A DNA stretch of 64,000 nucleotides from Siphonodentalium dalli (lineage: Eukaryota; Mollusca; Scaphopoda; Gadilida; Siphonodentaliidae), in NCBI GenBank assembly GCA_032622095.1, contig CP136069.1, positions 125,693,450-125,757,449 of the forward strand, in the 5' to 3' direction. A model generated the notes under the pieces. It saw nothing but the letters and a program-made list of their open reading frames with translations, was not told where the DNA came from and searched no databases. The translations under genes were made by a program, and so were the position numbers. Shown here in pieces: positions 11,479 to 24,149 of the stretch (position 1 is its first letter; every line of letters begins with the position of its first letter).

Positions 11479-11942
11479 TGTGACCCGCCATATCAAATCC
11501 AGTCGGAAGTCGGGATTTTTTTTACCCTGTGCCAATGCATTCTCTTATATATGCGAGTCGACCATAGGTCGCCTCGCACATATAAGAGAATGCATTGGCC
11601 AAACAATGTTTTACAATTTTAATAATTTTTTCTTGTATTTTTTAACAATTTTATAATTTCACCCATACAGAACCCCATACAAACATGAGCAGACGACACT
11701 CTTCTATATGCTTCTATATATGTGTGGGGCTCCCTGCAGGGTAAATGGACGTTTTTTTTTATTTTATGTCCTAAAAATTGTAAGAAACATTTATTTAAAT
11801 TTTTTTTATAAAAAATTGTTAGGCCAATGCATTCTCTTATATATGCGAGGCGACCTATGGTCGACTCGCATATATAAGAGAATGCATTGGCACAGGGTAA
11901 AAAAATCCCGACTTCCGACTGGATTTGATATGGCGGGTCACA
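11479..11942. mobile_element. MITE A: long TIRs plus two 69-bp palindromes
   Basis: The element opens TGTGACCCGCCATATCAAAT and closes with the exact reverse complement. It is flanked by TA on both sides, which suggests a TA target duplication. Inside the TIRs sit two 69-bp palindromic modules (11531-11599 and 11823-11891) in opposite orientation. They start gccaatgcattctcttatat and end in its complement. The 464-bp element is non-coding. A second copy lies at 47327-47785. Confidence 0.9.
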
Positions 11943-11944
11943 TA

Positions 11945-14900
11945 TAGACTTCACACTTCAATACCCTCTCTTATCATCACTGTTCTCACAAACGAATTTG
12001 TCGTCGTCAATTCTGCGAACAGGTTTTTGGACTTATTACTACTACTATAAAATATTCGTAATTCTTATATGTATATAATATATGCAAGAAGCCACAAGAC
12101 GGCATGAAATCAAAATAATGTTATTTCAGTAAATACCACGAAGCAATGTTAATGTACATGTATGTGGGATATATTGACTGTGCCATTTATCATTCTTGAA
12201 TAATTTACATTAATGAATTCTCTGTATGAAAGTAATATGATGATGGCATCCGATACTTACCACAAGCTGTAAGGCAGAGTTATGTCCCCTCGCTACGCTT
12301 GTCTGACCGCTACCATTAACTATATATTCACGTTCGTAATTAAATCTAACAATTTTTATTTAAAGATTCATAATCAGAATTAAATCGAATTAACGCTCCG
12401 ATAGTACTATTTATTTGGCTTCGGTGGTAAGAAATATTTGATTCGAGTCGAGGAACCCACCCATCAAAGCTCAGATATCGTTTTTTGAAATCTGTAAATT
12501 GTTACCACCTGAAATATTCGACGAACACCGACCGACATACTCTCGATACCAAATTGCGTTGAACAAAATGTTGACATGTAACACCTTTTGGGCAATTGTA
12601 TACTATAGTTGACTCTGGTTAGCATTATTTTTTTGTCAATTAATCGATTCTTATAACTGAAGCTGAATTTCAAGAAATGTTGTTATTGTTGGAATCTGTT
12701 GATATGGGGATCGAATCGAATTGTGTACATTTAAGTGTTTTGTCAGTTACAATTCATTTTGACTTGATCTAGCCAATTTCCAAATGAATATTGACAGTTC
12801 TGTTTCTCAGCATAATGCAGAATGAATTGTCTTGACAAAAGTCTTAAATAAAAATATGAGTGCTTTCCTCACAGTATATGTATGTGGTGGCAATGGTCAG
12901 GTCGGCGTAGCAGGGGAATGAACTCTGCCTTGCAGTTTGGTTGTTGTTGTTGCACCACTGACATACCGTGTTGCAAGCAGTTAACTGGCACCTGCAAGTA
13001 TACAGTCAGCATAATCTAAGCACAGGCTGCTGATAACGGTCATTTAGAGGCAAGAAACCAACACAAAAATGTACTACTGTATAGACGTTCTATTTCCTAT
13101 ACCGCGAGATTCCCCGAGCCCGGAATGCAGATTTTTTCTGATGTCATGCAATTTTTTCCCAAAATAATTTCTAAGACAAATTACAGCTTCAAAATGAATC
13201 GAAACAATCAGATTCATATAGTAGTGCATGCTATAGCCTTATACAAGTGAGGGGGCTCTATATTTTAATTGTTTGTCCACAATTTCTCCCTTTGACAGTT
13301 GAAACCATGGTGTGGGTCAGGTTTTGGTCGAGGAAAGAAATTGCAATGAAAAAAAATGCATTCTCATCTTTTCTCATTGTTTATCATGGCTTTTTAAAAC
13401 TTATTATACATAGAGGATACCTGCGTGTTCTGAGTGAACTTGCCGGATACCGGAAGTATCTCATGAGTGGTATCTCACTGTGACCACGAATGAGGTAATT
13501 CCGGTATTCACCCAAAACACGAAGGTTCTCTTTTTATTATATGCGCTATTCAGACATAAATACAACAAAATACATAAAGAGTAACTAACATATAAATTCA
13601 TATTGCTTAAAAGTTCTTGGTTCCCTCATTCCTTGAAATCCCACTGGAAATCCTATTACTTTAAAATAAATACCGGTAATGTATGATCCATTAGATTGAT
13701 TTGCTGCCAAAAAGCCGAAAAACCGTTGGCCTCATTTGTTTATATTAATGACATCAATCAATATATTGAATAAATGATAAACACAGTGACCACGTGGTCG
13801 AAGTACATGGTCGATGTCGATACATAAATACAGTGACTTAAGTCACATAATGACGTGTTGTTCACTGGTTGGAGCATTAAAAGGCTCCAGATTAAATCTC
13901 AGAGCATCTAATTTTCAAATTGTTCCGGGATAGGACCCCTGACCCCCTCCCGTACGCTTCCCCATCAGGCCAAAGAAGGCATCTCCTGCTGGGATACTAC
14001 TCGCCTCGACATTTTGTAGGAGAGCTACTCGCCACTCGCCTATAATGATTTAAAGGGGAGCTCCTCATTGCTCACCAGTGATTTCCCACATGGAGAAGAC
14101 TGGAACTGTGTTTATTTAATCAAATTGATGCTGTTTTTACTTTACACATATTTTAACCTTTTGCTAATAAGGGACACAATTATCCTGTTAACGTGGGTAT
14201 TTTACCTTTATAACCATAAATATTTGTGTTATTAAAGGTTTTGTCACTGGTTTTGTTGGCATATTTTTCAGCATTGTGCTTTGTTTGTTTATTTTTTGTG
14301 GGTGTACTTAATCAGCGTTCTCTCAGTTCCTGTACAGACACAATGAGAGACCCTTACCCTGCCAACAACACATTATTTAGTAGAATTTACAATATTTTCA
14401 TCAATTTTGGGTGTGGGTGTCCCAGACCTGGGTGGAAAAAACTTACGCCCCGGGTGGGTGTCCCAGACCTGGATGGAAAAAACTTACGCTCCCGGGGTGG
14501 TGGGTCCCCAAAACTGAAAAACACAAAATTTCCACCTTGTATCCATGATTTTTTTCCTGACCCCCACCTGAACTCACTAAGATAAAATCGTCCAATCGAA
14601 AAGATTAACGTAACGCGATGTGACGTAATGTTGGAGAACACGCGCACGCATGAAGAAATGCAATTTCTATGAGACTACGATATACTCAGTATATATGTCA
14701 GTATATATATGAGTGTATGTTATGTTTACGGCGACTGATATTTTCTGCGAGATCGTATAACCTACAGTACGTGTATTTGAAAATTGGTACTCACCGTCTT
14801 CGATGTCTGGCAAAAACTATATAGAACTTGAAAACACATATATCAGATGTATTCTTTGAAATATGTCACTAATTATATAATGTATTTAAAATTTTAATTA

Positions 14901-15264
14901 TTTTTGTTTAATCCATCGTTGGTATCAGTATGTGGTATCTTGTTCAGTATATCAGTGTGATTTGATGTTTGAACTGTCATGTTTAAAAAGAAATAAAACA
15001 TTGAAAATTCACGTCACCTTTAAGTTGTTTGTCCATTTAATGTGTGCTCAGATGTCCGGCTAATATAAACCATGAAGCATGGCGTATACTTACAGCAATG
15101 GATTTCATAATCTTGTACGTGTGTTTAATTTCGGAAACATGTATTCTTTGTAGCATGCGCAAAAAGCGCCTGATAAATGTAGAAATGGAGTTTAAATTGA
15201 TGCCTACTTTCTGTCACCATCATTTATTTAGGAGATAAACGTATACATCAGCATACGCTGTTGA
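11945..15264. other. Intergenic, no recognised gene
   Basis: No supported coding region. A short direct duplication lies at 14395-14520 (repeating gtgggtgtcccagacctgg) in a G-rich context. A hairpin gagcattaaaaggctc lies near 13872. The rest looks like single-copy AT-rich DNA. Confidence 0.5.
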
Positions 15265-15370
15265 GTTGGAAATTCGGGGATTCGAGCACGAAAACAGTTT
15301 GTGAACGAGCCGGCTGCCGATAATCTAGTTTTTCAAACTTTTTTCATGCTCGATTCCCCGAATATCCAAC
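15265..15370. repeat. Small foldback with 24-bp arms
   Basis: gttggaaattcggggattcg (from 15265) pairs, with two mismatches over 24 bp, with the arm ending ccccgaatatccaac at 15370. It is probably a degenerate MITE. Confidence 0.65.
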
Positions 15371-16604
15371 GAAACAGGGTACATTTATCTCCATTGTAAT
15401 TCAATCCACCAAATAATTTGAAATAAACTGTTACGAAATGCGCCTTATATCGGCATTGCATGCCAAGAAGTGAAATATTCTTTTTCGTGATCAAATCTAT
15501 GGATATGTTCTATGGGTTTAGTCGGAACAGTGCCCGAACAACTTCCTGTCAACGGTATATACATGTATAATAGTAAACTGTGAGTGGATGACTCGATTAC
15601 GCGACCCCTGGCAGTGCGGTGATGTATTTCACGCTCCTTGTCATGCGACGGTACTCGAGTCAAAATTTGTTAAGGGGGAGGCACACGTTTTGCATAAATC
15701 CAGACAAAAATGGATTTTAATACATTTAAGAGGTTGAAAATATTATTTTATTTATTTACTTACTGCTAGAATAATTTATAATTTCACACAACAGTCGGGG
15801 AGCCAATAAGGTCCACCTGCAACCCCCCCCCCGATGATTACAAATAACCTTATTTTTATTGTTCCCTATGGTATCCAGATAAAGAATCCGGATTTCACCG
15901 AAAAATAAAGATGGCCCTACTAGGTGCTAGAGCCATTTGAATCCAAGATGGCCGCCATTTCATCTAATTCCGACCAGCTGTATTTAATCGTTGTAATAGA
16001 TCGGTTGTTAGCAAAAGGCACAGACAAAATGTATGCCATTTTGTTGGTATGATGTTCTTCTTCAAAATGACGGCAAATAATTTTGAAAAAAATTCAAAAT
16101 GGCCGCAGAAAAATGACGTCATATGCACGAAAATAGGAAATTTAATTAATATTTCACCATATCTTCCATTTTTCTTCACATTAATCATTAGTAAATGGCA
16201 ATGTTTTTGAGACAGTCATCAAGTGTGATATTATAGCGTCATTTTAAGACATTTGCCATTGACGAGGGTTCAGTAATAGATACAGATAGAGGATTTGAAA
16301 AAGAGGGGTGAAATTGTCGATTTCTTTTTGCAAGACGATTTTGATAGTCATTTTATCGACAAACCACACAGGCTGTTAATAGAATGTCAACAACTATGTG
16401 CTTTATTTTATTGGACGGATGTTTTACTTCAATGGGAATGAAATTGGTGTAGAAAATTTCCAAAATGGCCGCCGAAAATATGAAAAATGGTAAATATTGC
16501 CCCAGGGTGTCCTGCAATGGCTTACAAGTTGTGGTTGATATATAAAATTGGCTAATCTGTATTGTATACATTGAATACTAACATGTCTGATGGATCATTG
16601 TTAC

Positions 16605-18095
16605 GTGCGCTCGCGCAACAGTATGGCGATCAGACAGATTCGTTCGGAGCTTGGTGTCACTCTGTTCCGTTTCACTCCATGACGTCACCAAAAACGACGT
16701 AAAACCTCGTGGCGTTCTGACATTTTTACTGTGCCGCGTTTTTGCTATGTTTATTTTATGTGTTGTTTTCGATTATTTGTTTGTCGCCGATATCGCCATT
16801 TGTCGGGATTCCCTGTTTCTATATTTAAAACTGGTATGCTCGTAGTGAGCCTTGATTTCGATTTTTTCTCCCAGGTCAAAATACGTCAGAGTTATGACAA
16901 AAATAGATCGACCTACATTTTCTCCATCAGAACTCTACATCAAAGAGTCTATAGACTCCTTCGGGACCTACATAAACTCCTTCATTTGGGTATTTTTACT
17001 TATAATTGGGAAGTTTTATCATTTTTGGTTCGTGCGAAGACCTCTTTTTATCGTGCGGGAAAAGGGAGACATTCAAAACGCGATTTCGTAATTCGACGCA
17101 ATAGGCTGAATAGCCCAACCTTCAGCCGAGTTCCGGGTCAAATACGACGAATGACGTAATACAAAACAAAACGCATTTGTTGACACAAACACCGTTGAAG
17201 AGTTTATTATTACATGAAATGATCGTTATTGATTAATTATTGATTAATTATTCATATTTATTGTTGCATATTGGCTGCTATCAATATTTACACAAATGGT
17301 ATTAATTATTTCTTATAATTGCTCCTTTGGTCAACTTTGACTATCGGAAAATGAAAATATGCCGCTGAAAAAAATGTAATCGATATTAAAGGTACGGTTG
17401 GCCTTGACGGTGGGTATCCTGTGAAAATATTTCCAACCGTCAAAAACCACCACAAACAGAAAGAACATCAAAATGTAGACAGACTTTGTCCGTATACAAA
17501 TAAGAAATATCGCATAAACAGTATGTTATTGTCATATGGTTGACCATTGTTATGTAAACAAAAGCATAAAAAGTTACTTTTCTGGTGTTTGTTTATATTA
17601 TAATGGTAATCATAAAGAGCGTTCTTTGTGGGTGAATTCCTGATACGGAACTACTAAAGAGCGTTTATGCCATTTGTGTGTGATTAGCCAGTAGCATTGT
17701 GCTTTCTTCTGTAACACAATCAGGCTCTTGCTTAGGTAAAATATAGTAGGTCTTTATGATAACATGCTGTTTACGCGATGGTCTTGGTATATATGAACGA
17801 AACTGTATGCGTTTTACTGTTTTTTCTGTTTACGGTGATTGGAACAAATATGAATATTTTCGACAACTAAGGCCTCACGTGCCTTTAAAGTCTCATCCTT
17901 TCGGCAACATGGAATTGGTTTTAATTACTTAAATGATTAATATAGTAATTTGCCTTTTATCTGTGATGAAATGAGAAATGGTAATTGTCTTTTTTTGCTA
18001 ACATTAAATTAAATTAAATAAATTAAGTAAAATACAGTGAAATTATTTTTTATTACATTTTTGCGCACGTTGGCATCTCTCTGAGTGCATTCTAG
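16605..18095 (+). mobile_element. Transposon G copy 1, nested in the foldback arm
   Basis: The insert begins gtgcgctcgcgcaacagtat and ends gagtgcattctag. The same element is found at 27221-28214. The intact right arm of the host foldback (complement reads attgtttctattgtcacc) shows the empty site, so the insertion is real. Both copies carry open frames, for example MTKIDRPTFSPSEL, but they have no similarity I recognise. They probably persist because the copies are young. The superfamily is not assigned. Copy 1 is about 500 bp longer because of a third, TTAA-flanked insertion. Confidence 0.85.
17390..17884. mobile_element. TTAA-flanked MITE nested in transposon G
   Basis: The insert is bounded by TTAA at 17386-17389 and 17885-17888. 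Its ends (AGGTACGGTTGGCCTT and, inverted, AGGCACGTGAGGCCTT) are imperfect TIRs. The other copy of transposon G reads gatattaaagtctcaccc without the insert, which is a clean empty site. TTAA duplication is the hallmark of piggyBac-type transposition. The 495-bp interior has no transposase frame. Confidence 0.88.
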
Positions 18096-18659
18096 TTACT
18101 ATTGTCACCACTGACATCACCAGAAATATTGGATTTTTCTCTCACAAACTTGACATAAATATCGGCAAAAATTAACTTTTCAGGGTTGGACAATTTTTTA
18201 AAGTAAAATGCAACTATCATTGGTATCAAAGGTATTTATTGTTTTGGTCTATCTTAAATGTGTCACACTACGGTGTTTATAGACCAAATTGCTCAAGATG
18301 GCTTCCAAAATGGCAACCAAATTTGTAAAAAGTAAATTTTTTACATATATCCCGAACATTATTATCTGCGTTATCCGACAAGGTAGCAAACTGTGACTCA
18401 CTTGGTTATTATACGTGTTAGTTAATTAACTGACAACTACGTTCTATTCTGTTTGTCCCAGTTCCGTATGGGGCATGACCAATTCATTTTAAAGTTGCAG
18501 TATCAGTGGAATTTTGCGGAGAACCTCTTTTGTGATTTTGAAAGGAAATGGGCAGAACTTTGAGACGGAACTGAGATGAACCATAATGTGGCTATTCTGG
18601 CCCATTATGATAAAAAGTGATCAACTGGATAAAAGATGGATGCCAAGATGGCAGCCAGG

Positions 18660-19778
18660 GAGTTACTTTATGATCATAGGTGATGTGAATAGGTAAACAG
18701 GGAGTTACTGTATAGTCATCAATGATGTGAATAGGTATACAAGGAGTGACTATATGGTTATGAGTGGGGTGTCCATGGTGAGATACATAGGAATATAAGG
18801 AGTGGCTGTATGGTCACGTGTGAGGTGAATCGGTATACATGTAGTGACTGTACGGTGTATTGTTGTGTGTGGCCGATGTGACCGTATGGGCATTGCTGTG
18901 GTGTATAGATATAACGAGAGTAGCTACATGGTCATCCGTGTGTTGTTTATATATATGTGGAGTGACTGTAAGGTCGTGGTGGGATGTATATGTGTACCGT
19001 GTGTGGCTGTATTGTGACATGTGGGTGTATATGTATATTTGTGATGTCTGTATGATCATGGATGGAGTGCGTAGATAAATAGGGAGTGATTTTATGGTTA
19101 TGGGTAATGTGTATAGGTGCACATGGTATGCCTGTACGGCCAATATTGAAGTTATATGCATACCTGGAATAAGCTGGATGGTCACATTGACGAGCGTGTG
19201 GCTATATAGGGAGTGCCATTTTGGTAACGGGTGGTCGTATATTTATATATGTTGTGGATATATTATCATCGGTGGTGTATAGGGTGTAGATGAATGATCA
19301 TGGATGGCGTGTACGAGTATACAGTGAGTTGCTGAATTGTCATGTGTGAGGTGTATATGCAAGTATGAAACTTATTAGTGGTCGTGTGTGCGGGTATTGG
19401 TATATTTGGAAGGGCTCACTATTGGTGAGGTGTATATTATATCTGGATTGACTCTATGGGCATGGGTATGGCGAATAGATATACATGTAGTGGCTGTATG
19501 GTCCATGGTGAGGTGAATAGGTATACAATGAGTGACTGTATGATCGTGAATGTGGTGAATATGTATACATAGAGTGACTATATGGTCAGGTGTAGGAGTA
19601 TACCTGGTGTTGATGCATGGTGACTCATGTCTGTATCGTCATTTGTGGCATGTACCGGTATAACCAAATATGGCTGTATGGTCAGGTGTACGTGTATAGA
19701 GTGGGTGACAATATTGTCATGTGTGTGGTGTTTATGTACATATGAGGTCATGGGTGGGTTGTACATGTGTAATTTTGG
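18660..19778 (+). repeat. Degenerate ~40-bp minisatellite, forward arm
   Basis: Units of the type 'gagtgactgtatggtcatg' followed by 'gtgaggtgtataggtataca' repeat with heavy drift. The array gives apparent long open frames on both strands, which are composition artefacts. Confidence 0.85.
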
Positions 19779-19903
19779 TGGCTATCGCTTTCCACAATAA
19801 TTCAAGGATATGTTAATCAATAGATAGGTCATGTCAAAGAGTTCTCCACCTTGATAGTGTTTGTGTGCATGGGGGAACTTTAAACGTGAAAAGCGATAGC
19901 CAC
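19779..19903. mobile_element. Loop element with 13-bp TIRs at the foldback centre
   Basis: gtggctatcgctt near 19779 pairs exactly with aagcgatagccac ending at 19903. This ~125-bp segment sits at the symmetry centre between the opposed minisatellite arms, so it is the spacer of the giant hairpin. Confidence 0.7.
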
Positions 19904-20480
19904 CCATTACCACACAGTCATTCCATATATAAATAAACACCACATACATAACAATATAGTGACCAACTATATAAACGTACACCTGACCCAAGACCACGGG
20001 TGGCCATACAGCCATGAGTCACAATGCAGGCACACCGGGTATAATCCTAAACATGACCCATAACCATAGAGTCACTCCTTGTATACCCATTCACCTCACC
20101 ATTGGCAATACGGTCATCCCATGTATACATATTCTCCACACACACATGGTCAAATATACATTCTATATATACATCAACACCACAACAATGACCATAGAGT
20201 CACACCGGGTATACATATCCACCTCACCAATGGTCATATAGCCACTCGCTTCATATACATACCCTCACCCATGGCACCTGGTATACTCCTTCATCTGACC
20301 ATTGGCCATATAGTCATACATGATCATGGTCAATCATTGTATATGTATTCACCTCACCCTTGGCCATGTCACTCCCTGTATCCCTATTTGTCACACCATA
20401 GCAGAATAGCCACTCAAGATATACTAATACTCCCCAGCCATGTCAGTATATTCACTCTATGTATGCATATGCACATCATC
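19904..20480 (-). repeat. Degenerate minisatellite, inverted arm
   Basis: The same ~40-bp unit as 18660-19778, now as reverse complement (tatacccattcacctcacca, gaccatagagtcac). The arm is shorter than its partner, so the inner parts of the two arms have changed length independently. Confidence 0.82.
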
Positions 20481-21565
20481 CATGTATATATGTAAAAAAA
20501 TAATTTTTTTTACAAATTTGGTTGCCATTTTGGAAGCCATCTTGAGCAATTTGGTCTATAAATACCGTAGTGTGACACATTTAAGATAGACCAAACAATA
20601 AATACCTTTGATACCAATGATAGTTGCATTTTACTTAAAACAATTGTCCAACCCTGAAAAGTGATTTTTTGCCGATATTTATGTCAAGTTTGTGAGAGAA
20701 AAATCCAATATTTCTGGTGATGTCAGTGGTGACAATAGAAACAATGATCCATGGTGCATCAGACATGTTAGTATTCAATGTATATAATACAGATTAGCCA
20801 ATTTTATATATCAACCACAACTTGTAAGCCATTGCAGGACACCCTGGGGGAAATATTTACCATTTTTCATATTTTCGGTGGCCATTTTGGAAATTTTCTA
20901 CACCAATTTCATTCCCATTGGAGTAAAACATCCGTCCAATAAAACAAAGCACATAATTGTTGACATTCTATTAACAGCATGTGTGGTTTGTCGTTAAAAT
21001 GACTATCAAAATCGTCTTGCAAAAAAACAATCGAAAATTTCACCCCTCTTTTTCAAATCCTCTTTCTGTATCTATTACGGAACCCACGTCAATGGCAAAT
21101 GTCTTAAAATGACGCTATAATATCACGCTTGATGACTGTCTCAAAAACATTGCCATTTACTAATGATTAATGTGAATAAAAATGGAAGATATGGTGAAAT
21201 ATTAATTAAATTTCCTATTTTCGTTCATATGACGTCATTTTTCGGCGGCCATTTTGAATTTTTTTCTAAATTATTTGCCTCATTTTGAAGAAGCACATCA
21301 TACCAACAAAATGGCATACATTTTGTCTGTGTCCTTTGCTAACAACCGATCTATTACAACGATTAAATACAGCTGGTCGGAATTAGAGGAAATGGCGGCC
21401 ATCTTGGATTCAAATGGCTCTAGCACCTAGTAGGGCCACCTTTATTTTTCGGTGAAATCCGGATTCTTTATCTGGATACCATAGGGAACAATAAAAATAA
21501 GGTTATTTGTAATCATCGGGGGGGGGGGGGGGGGTGTGCAGGTGGACATTATTGGCTCCCCGACT

Positions 21566-22124
21566 AAATCAACAAACAGCTTTATAAGACTTTTCATAGT
21601 ATATGAAGTCTATAAATTACTATTTCATGTTTTATCTACCTATTTTGTGGACCGGAACGCGACCAACGTGTGCAGTTACTTGGTCTAGTTTGAGGCTTGA
21701 AGTGTACGAATCGCTTAAACCCTTTCTGCTCATTCATTGACGAGTAGTTCCCTTCGGAAAATGTTCAGATGGTATGTTCAACAAACGGCGGAACTTATTA
21801 TCTGGACATTTCCCACCAATGAAAATGAATCATTCTGCTCTTGAGTTGTCTATTTTTCTGCCTATCGACTGCATTCATCCATCGAAATTATTAACATACC
21901 GTTCCAATGTATACTTTTATATAACTGAATGGGAGAATAATAAATCCATTCAGTATAGAAAGGGGTTAAACTTCTATAATTATGACTTTTAGTGAAATTT
22001 AGCCGACATTTAGAATCGTCCAACACCGACTGTTCGTACATGATCTTTAGGTATATGTAGTTTGTCAATGACCGGCAGCCATGCATCCATGTCATTGTTT
22101 CGACGAACTTCAACGAAGCGTTCA
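21566..22124 (-). other. SLC4A11: Region downstream of the SLC4A11 stop (3' UTR candidate)
   Basis: This stretch follows the stop codon of the - strand transporter gene and should contain its 3' UTR. No convincing polyadenylation signal was singled out on the - strand. The giant foldback begins 560 bases past the stop. Confidence 0.4.
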
Positions 22125-22185
22125 TCAATGGCCGTCCAGTGCATTCATGTATTTTTTCTCAATGAATCTCGGAATGAGCTTGAGC
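22125..22185 (-). CDS. SLC4A11: SLC4A11-like transporter, last coding exon
   Basis: After a tgttttag acceptor the exon reads (G)CTC AAG CTC ATT and encodes LKLIPRFIEKKYMNALDGH followed by TGA at 22125-22127. It aligns residue by residue with the cytosolic C-terminus of vertebrate SLC4A11 ([20 protein letters not shown]). It completes the split Arg codon left by the upstream exon. The vertebrate protein ends a few residues later, so this is the natural terminus. Confidence 0.93.
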
Positions 22186-23327
22186 CTAAAACAGAAAAAC
22201 AAAATGAATATATATAGACAATCTTAGTTATAGTCACATGGACGTTGTTGGACTGTACACTTTGTGCATGGTGTCCCACTTATAATTTCCAACTGAATTC
22301 AACAATATTAGAGCGCGTTATATGCGAGGTTCCCAAACAATCTCAATGCAACAATTTGTATAAGTTTATTACTTGAACGCGGATGGTGAGAAGAGTCATC
22401 GTATATGGTCCGTAGATATAAGCGACCAATACGAATTTAAAACAATTCACACGCGAATGCTATGCCGAGTTTATCAATAAAATATACACATCACTTACAT
22501 GTAGATACTACTAGTATTGGATGGACGTTGTCGCAACATACATCCATATGGAATGGTATATTATATTGGTACTCGATGCACGAAGTTTGTCACCCGCCAA
22601 TTTGAACATCACAACAATCAAATTCTTTAACCGCGTATTTGACAACAGCACCTCTCTAACTATAGGTCCAGTGAGGAGGAAATGGACAAACTCCTTATTC
22701 TATTGGAGAATCAGAACAATATCAAAACTGAGCCTATATATATATAATCTTCTTCTATAGCCGCATAGGCCAGTAACAGATAGTTCTTGTTAGTGGTGAT
22801 GTCTTTACAAATTTACAAACTTTTATGTTTTTGCACATTTACCCACTTCGAGTGCCTTGGGTCCCTTTTAGGAACAGGTATTGACCAAGCAATTATTATT
22901 CTGTAATAAACTCCCCCATCAGATCTCCAAAATCTTCTCCGATTTTTAACAGGTGCATGGAATGATTTCTATTGTACAAAAATATATATCAGAAAGCAAA
23001 CGTTTCCCTAACGAAGAACAATCGTAAACAACTATCGGCATGGCATGATATCTATAGGAGAAGACCTCAGGACCGGTATAACATCAATCACCAGACATCA
23101 TCATCATCAACATTCTTATTATTACAAGTATATTATATCTGTTATTCATCTTGTTTAAACATTTGTGTAAATATTGTCGGGAGAGGGGCTACCTTAAGTT
23201 GTTATAACTTGTCCCCCAATCCCTTGTAAATTGTGTTACATTATATATGTTTAACCAATGATTTCTATGGGCGTAGCCATGGTATAAATCCATGGCATAA
23301 TGTACCAGACACACGATAAAAACAAAC
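22186..23327 (-). other. SLC4A11: SLC4A11 intron
   Basis: Intron with gtttgt donor and tgttttag acceptor on the - strand. No recognisable repeat or gene was seen inside it. Confidence 0.75.
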
Positions 23328-23497
23328 CTGATGGGCATGAGGAACATGAGAAGCACAGGAAACACCATTTTCATGTAAGGAAATGGCGAGAATCCGAATA
23401 CACACAGGACTGCTAGCTGAATCATCTGGAGACCGGTGAATGCGTGGATCTTCCTTTGCGGAACCCGTCTTATGTAGTGAGTTGGTGGATATGCGGC
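23328..23497 (-). CDS. SLC4A11: SLC4A11-like transporter, exon with terminal membrane helices
   Basis: After attcttgcag the exon encodes [20 protein letters not shown], then [16 protein letters not shown] and [33 protein letters not shown] and PYMKM.FP are signature segments of SLC4A11 and differ from the anion exchangers and sodium-bicarbonate cotransporters. That is why BTR1/NaBC1 is chosen over other SLC4 members. The segment covers the cytosolic loop and the last two transmembrane helices. Phase 0 in, phase 2 out. Confidence 0.96.
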
Positions 23498-24149
23498 CTG
23501 CAAGAATAATTAATGCATTACATACTGGTTGACGGTTGATTTTTGGTGTTCCCCTTACACGGAACGTGGCCTACGATTGGTTACTTGTCTCCATGATCTC
23601 GATCCAATGCGTAACGAGGTTGCTTAATTTGTTTATTCATGTAGCCACGTAACGTTGCTTAAAATTGACGGCATGTGCTCGCCTAGTCCGTGTATGAAAC
23701 GTGAATTATAACTGATTACGTCTACAGCGGTTATACGAATTGTACGGAACGTGGTATAGACTTTGATACAAATATGTATTTTGTTTTTGGTGGCCATGTT
23801 TTTTTTTCAGAGAAAATTACCATGGTAATCGTCGACATTCCCTAGCTTGGCATGATATCCAAAATCGACAAAGAATCATCTCAGTGTGTCACAAGGTTTG
23901 GCGATTTTATCATATAAATGAAAAATTCACCCATTTGTTTGTGGTCACAGAACTTGCCCTATACTAATATAATTTCAATTAAATTCAATTTCAATTTTAA
24001 GTTTATTTGGTCTAAATTCCAATTATAGGAACATTACCAAAGGTCCAAAACATGGGTTAACATAACATATGCGAACATATATTGCAGGCAAATATCATAT
24101 GTGAAAACCGACAGTGAACACAGAACGAAGAATACATATCATTTATATA

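Larger units (their letters stand above)
15793..21565. mobile_element. Giant foldback element (5.8 kb) with minisatellite inner arms
   Basis: The left arm begins agtcggggagccaataa, and the right arm ends with its complement at 21565. About 1 kb of outer arm is inverted-duplicated: 15793-16604 plus 18096-18350 against 20490-21565. It contains 'gatggccgcc'-type segments, a poly-C/poly-G tract and the block atcattggtatcaaaggtat. Inside the outer arms are degenerate ~40-bp minisatellite units in opposite orientation (18660-19778 and 19904-20480) around a small loop element. No transposase frame is visible. The architecture matches foldback elements such as Drosophila FB and sea urchin TU. The left arm is interrupted by another transposon. 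Confidence 0.88.

Noticed and set aside
16731..17159. 142-residue frame conserved in both copies of transposon G (also 27347-27775)
   Set aside because: Conservation equals nucleotide similarity of two young copies. Overlapping frames are equally conserved, and no known domain is visible.
18814..20495. Long frames on both strands (His/Thr/Tyr-rich proteins)
   Set aside because: They are translations of a degenerate minisatellite and are open only because of its composition.
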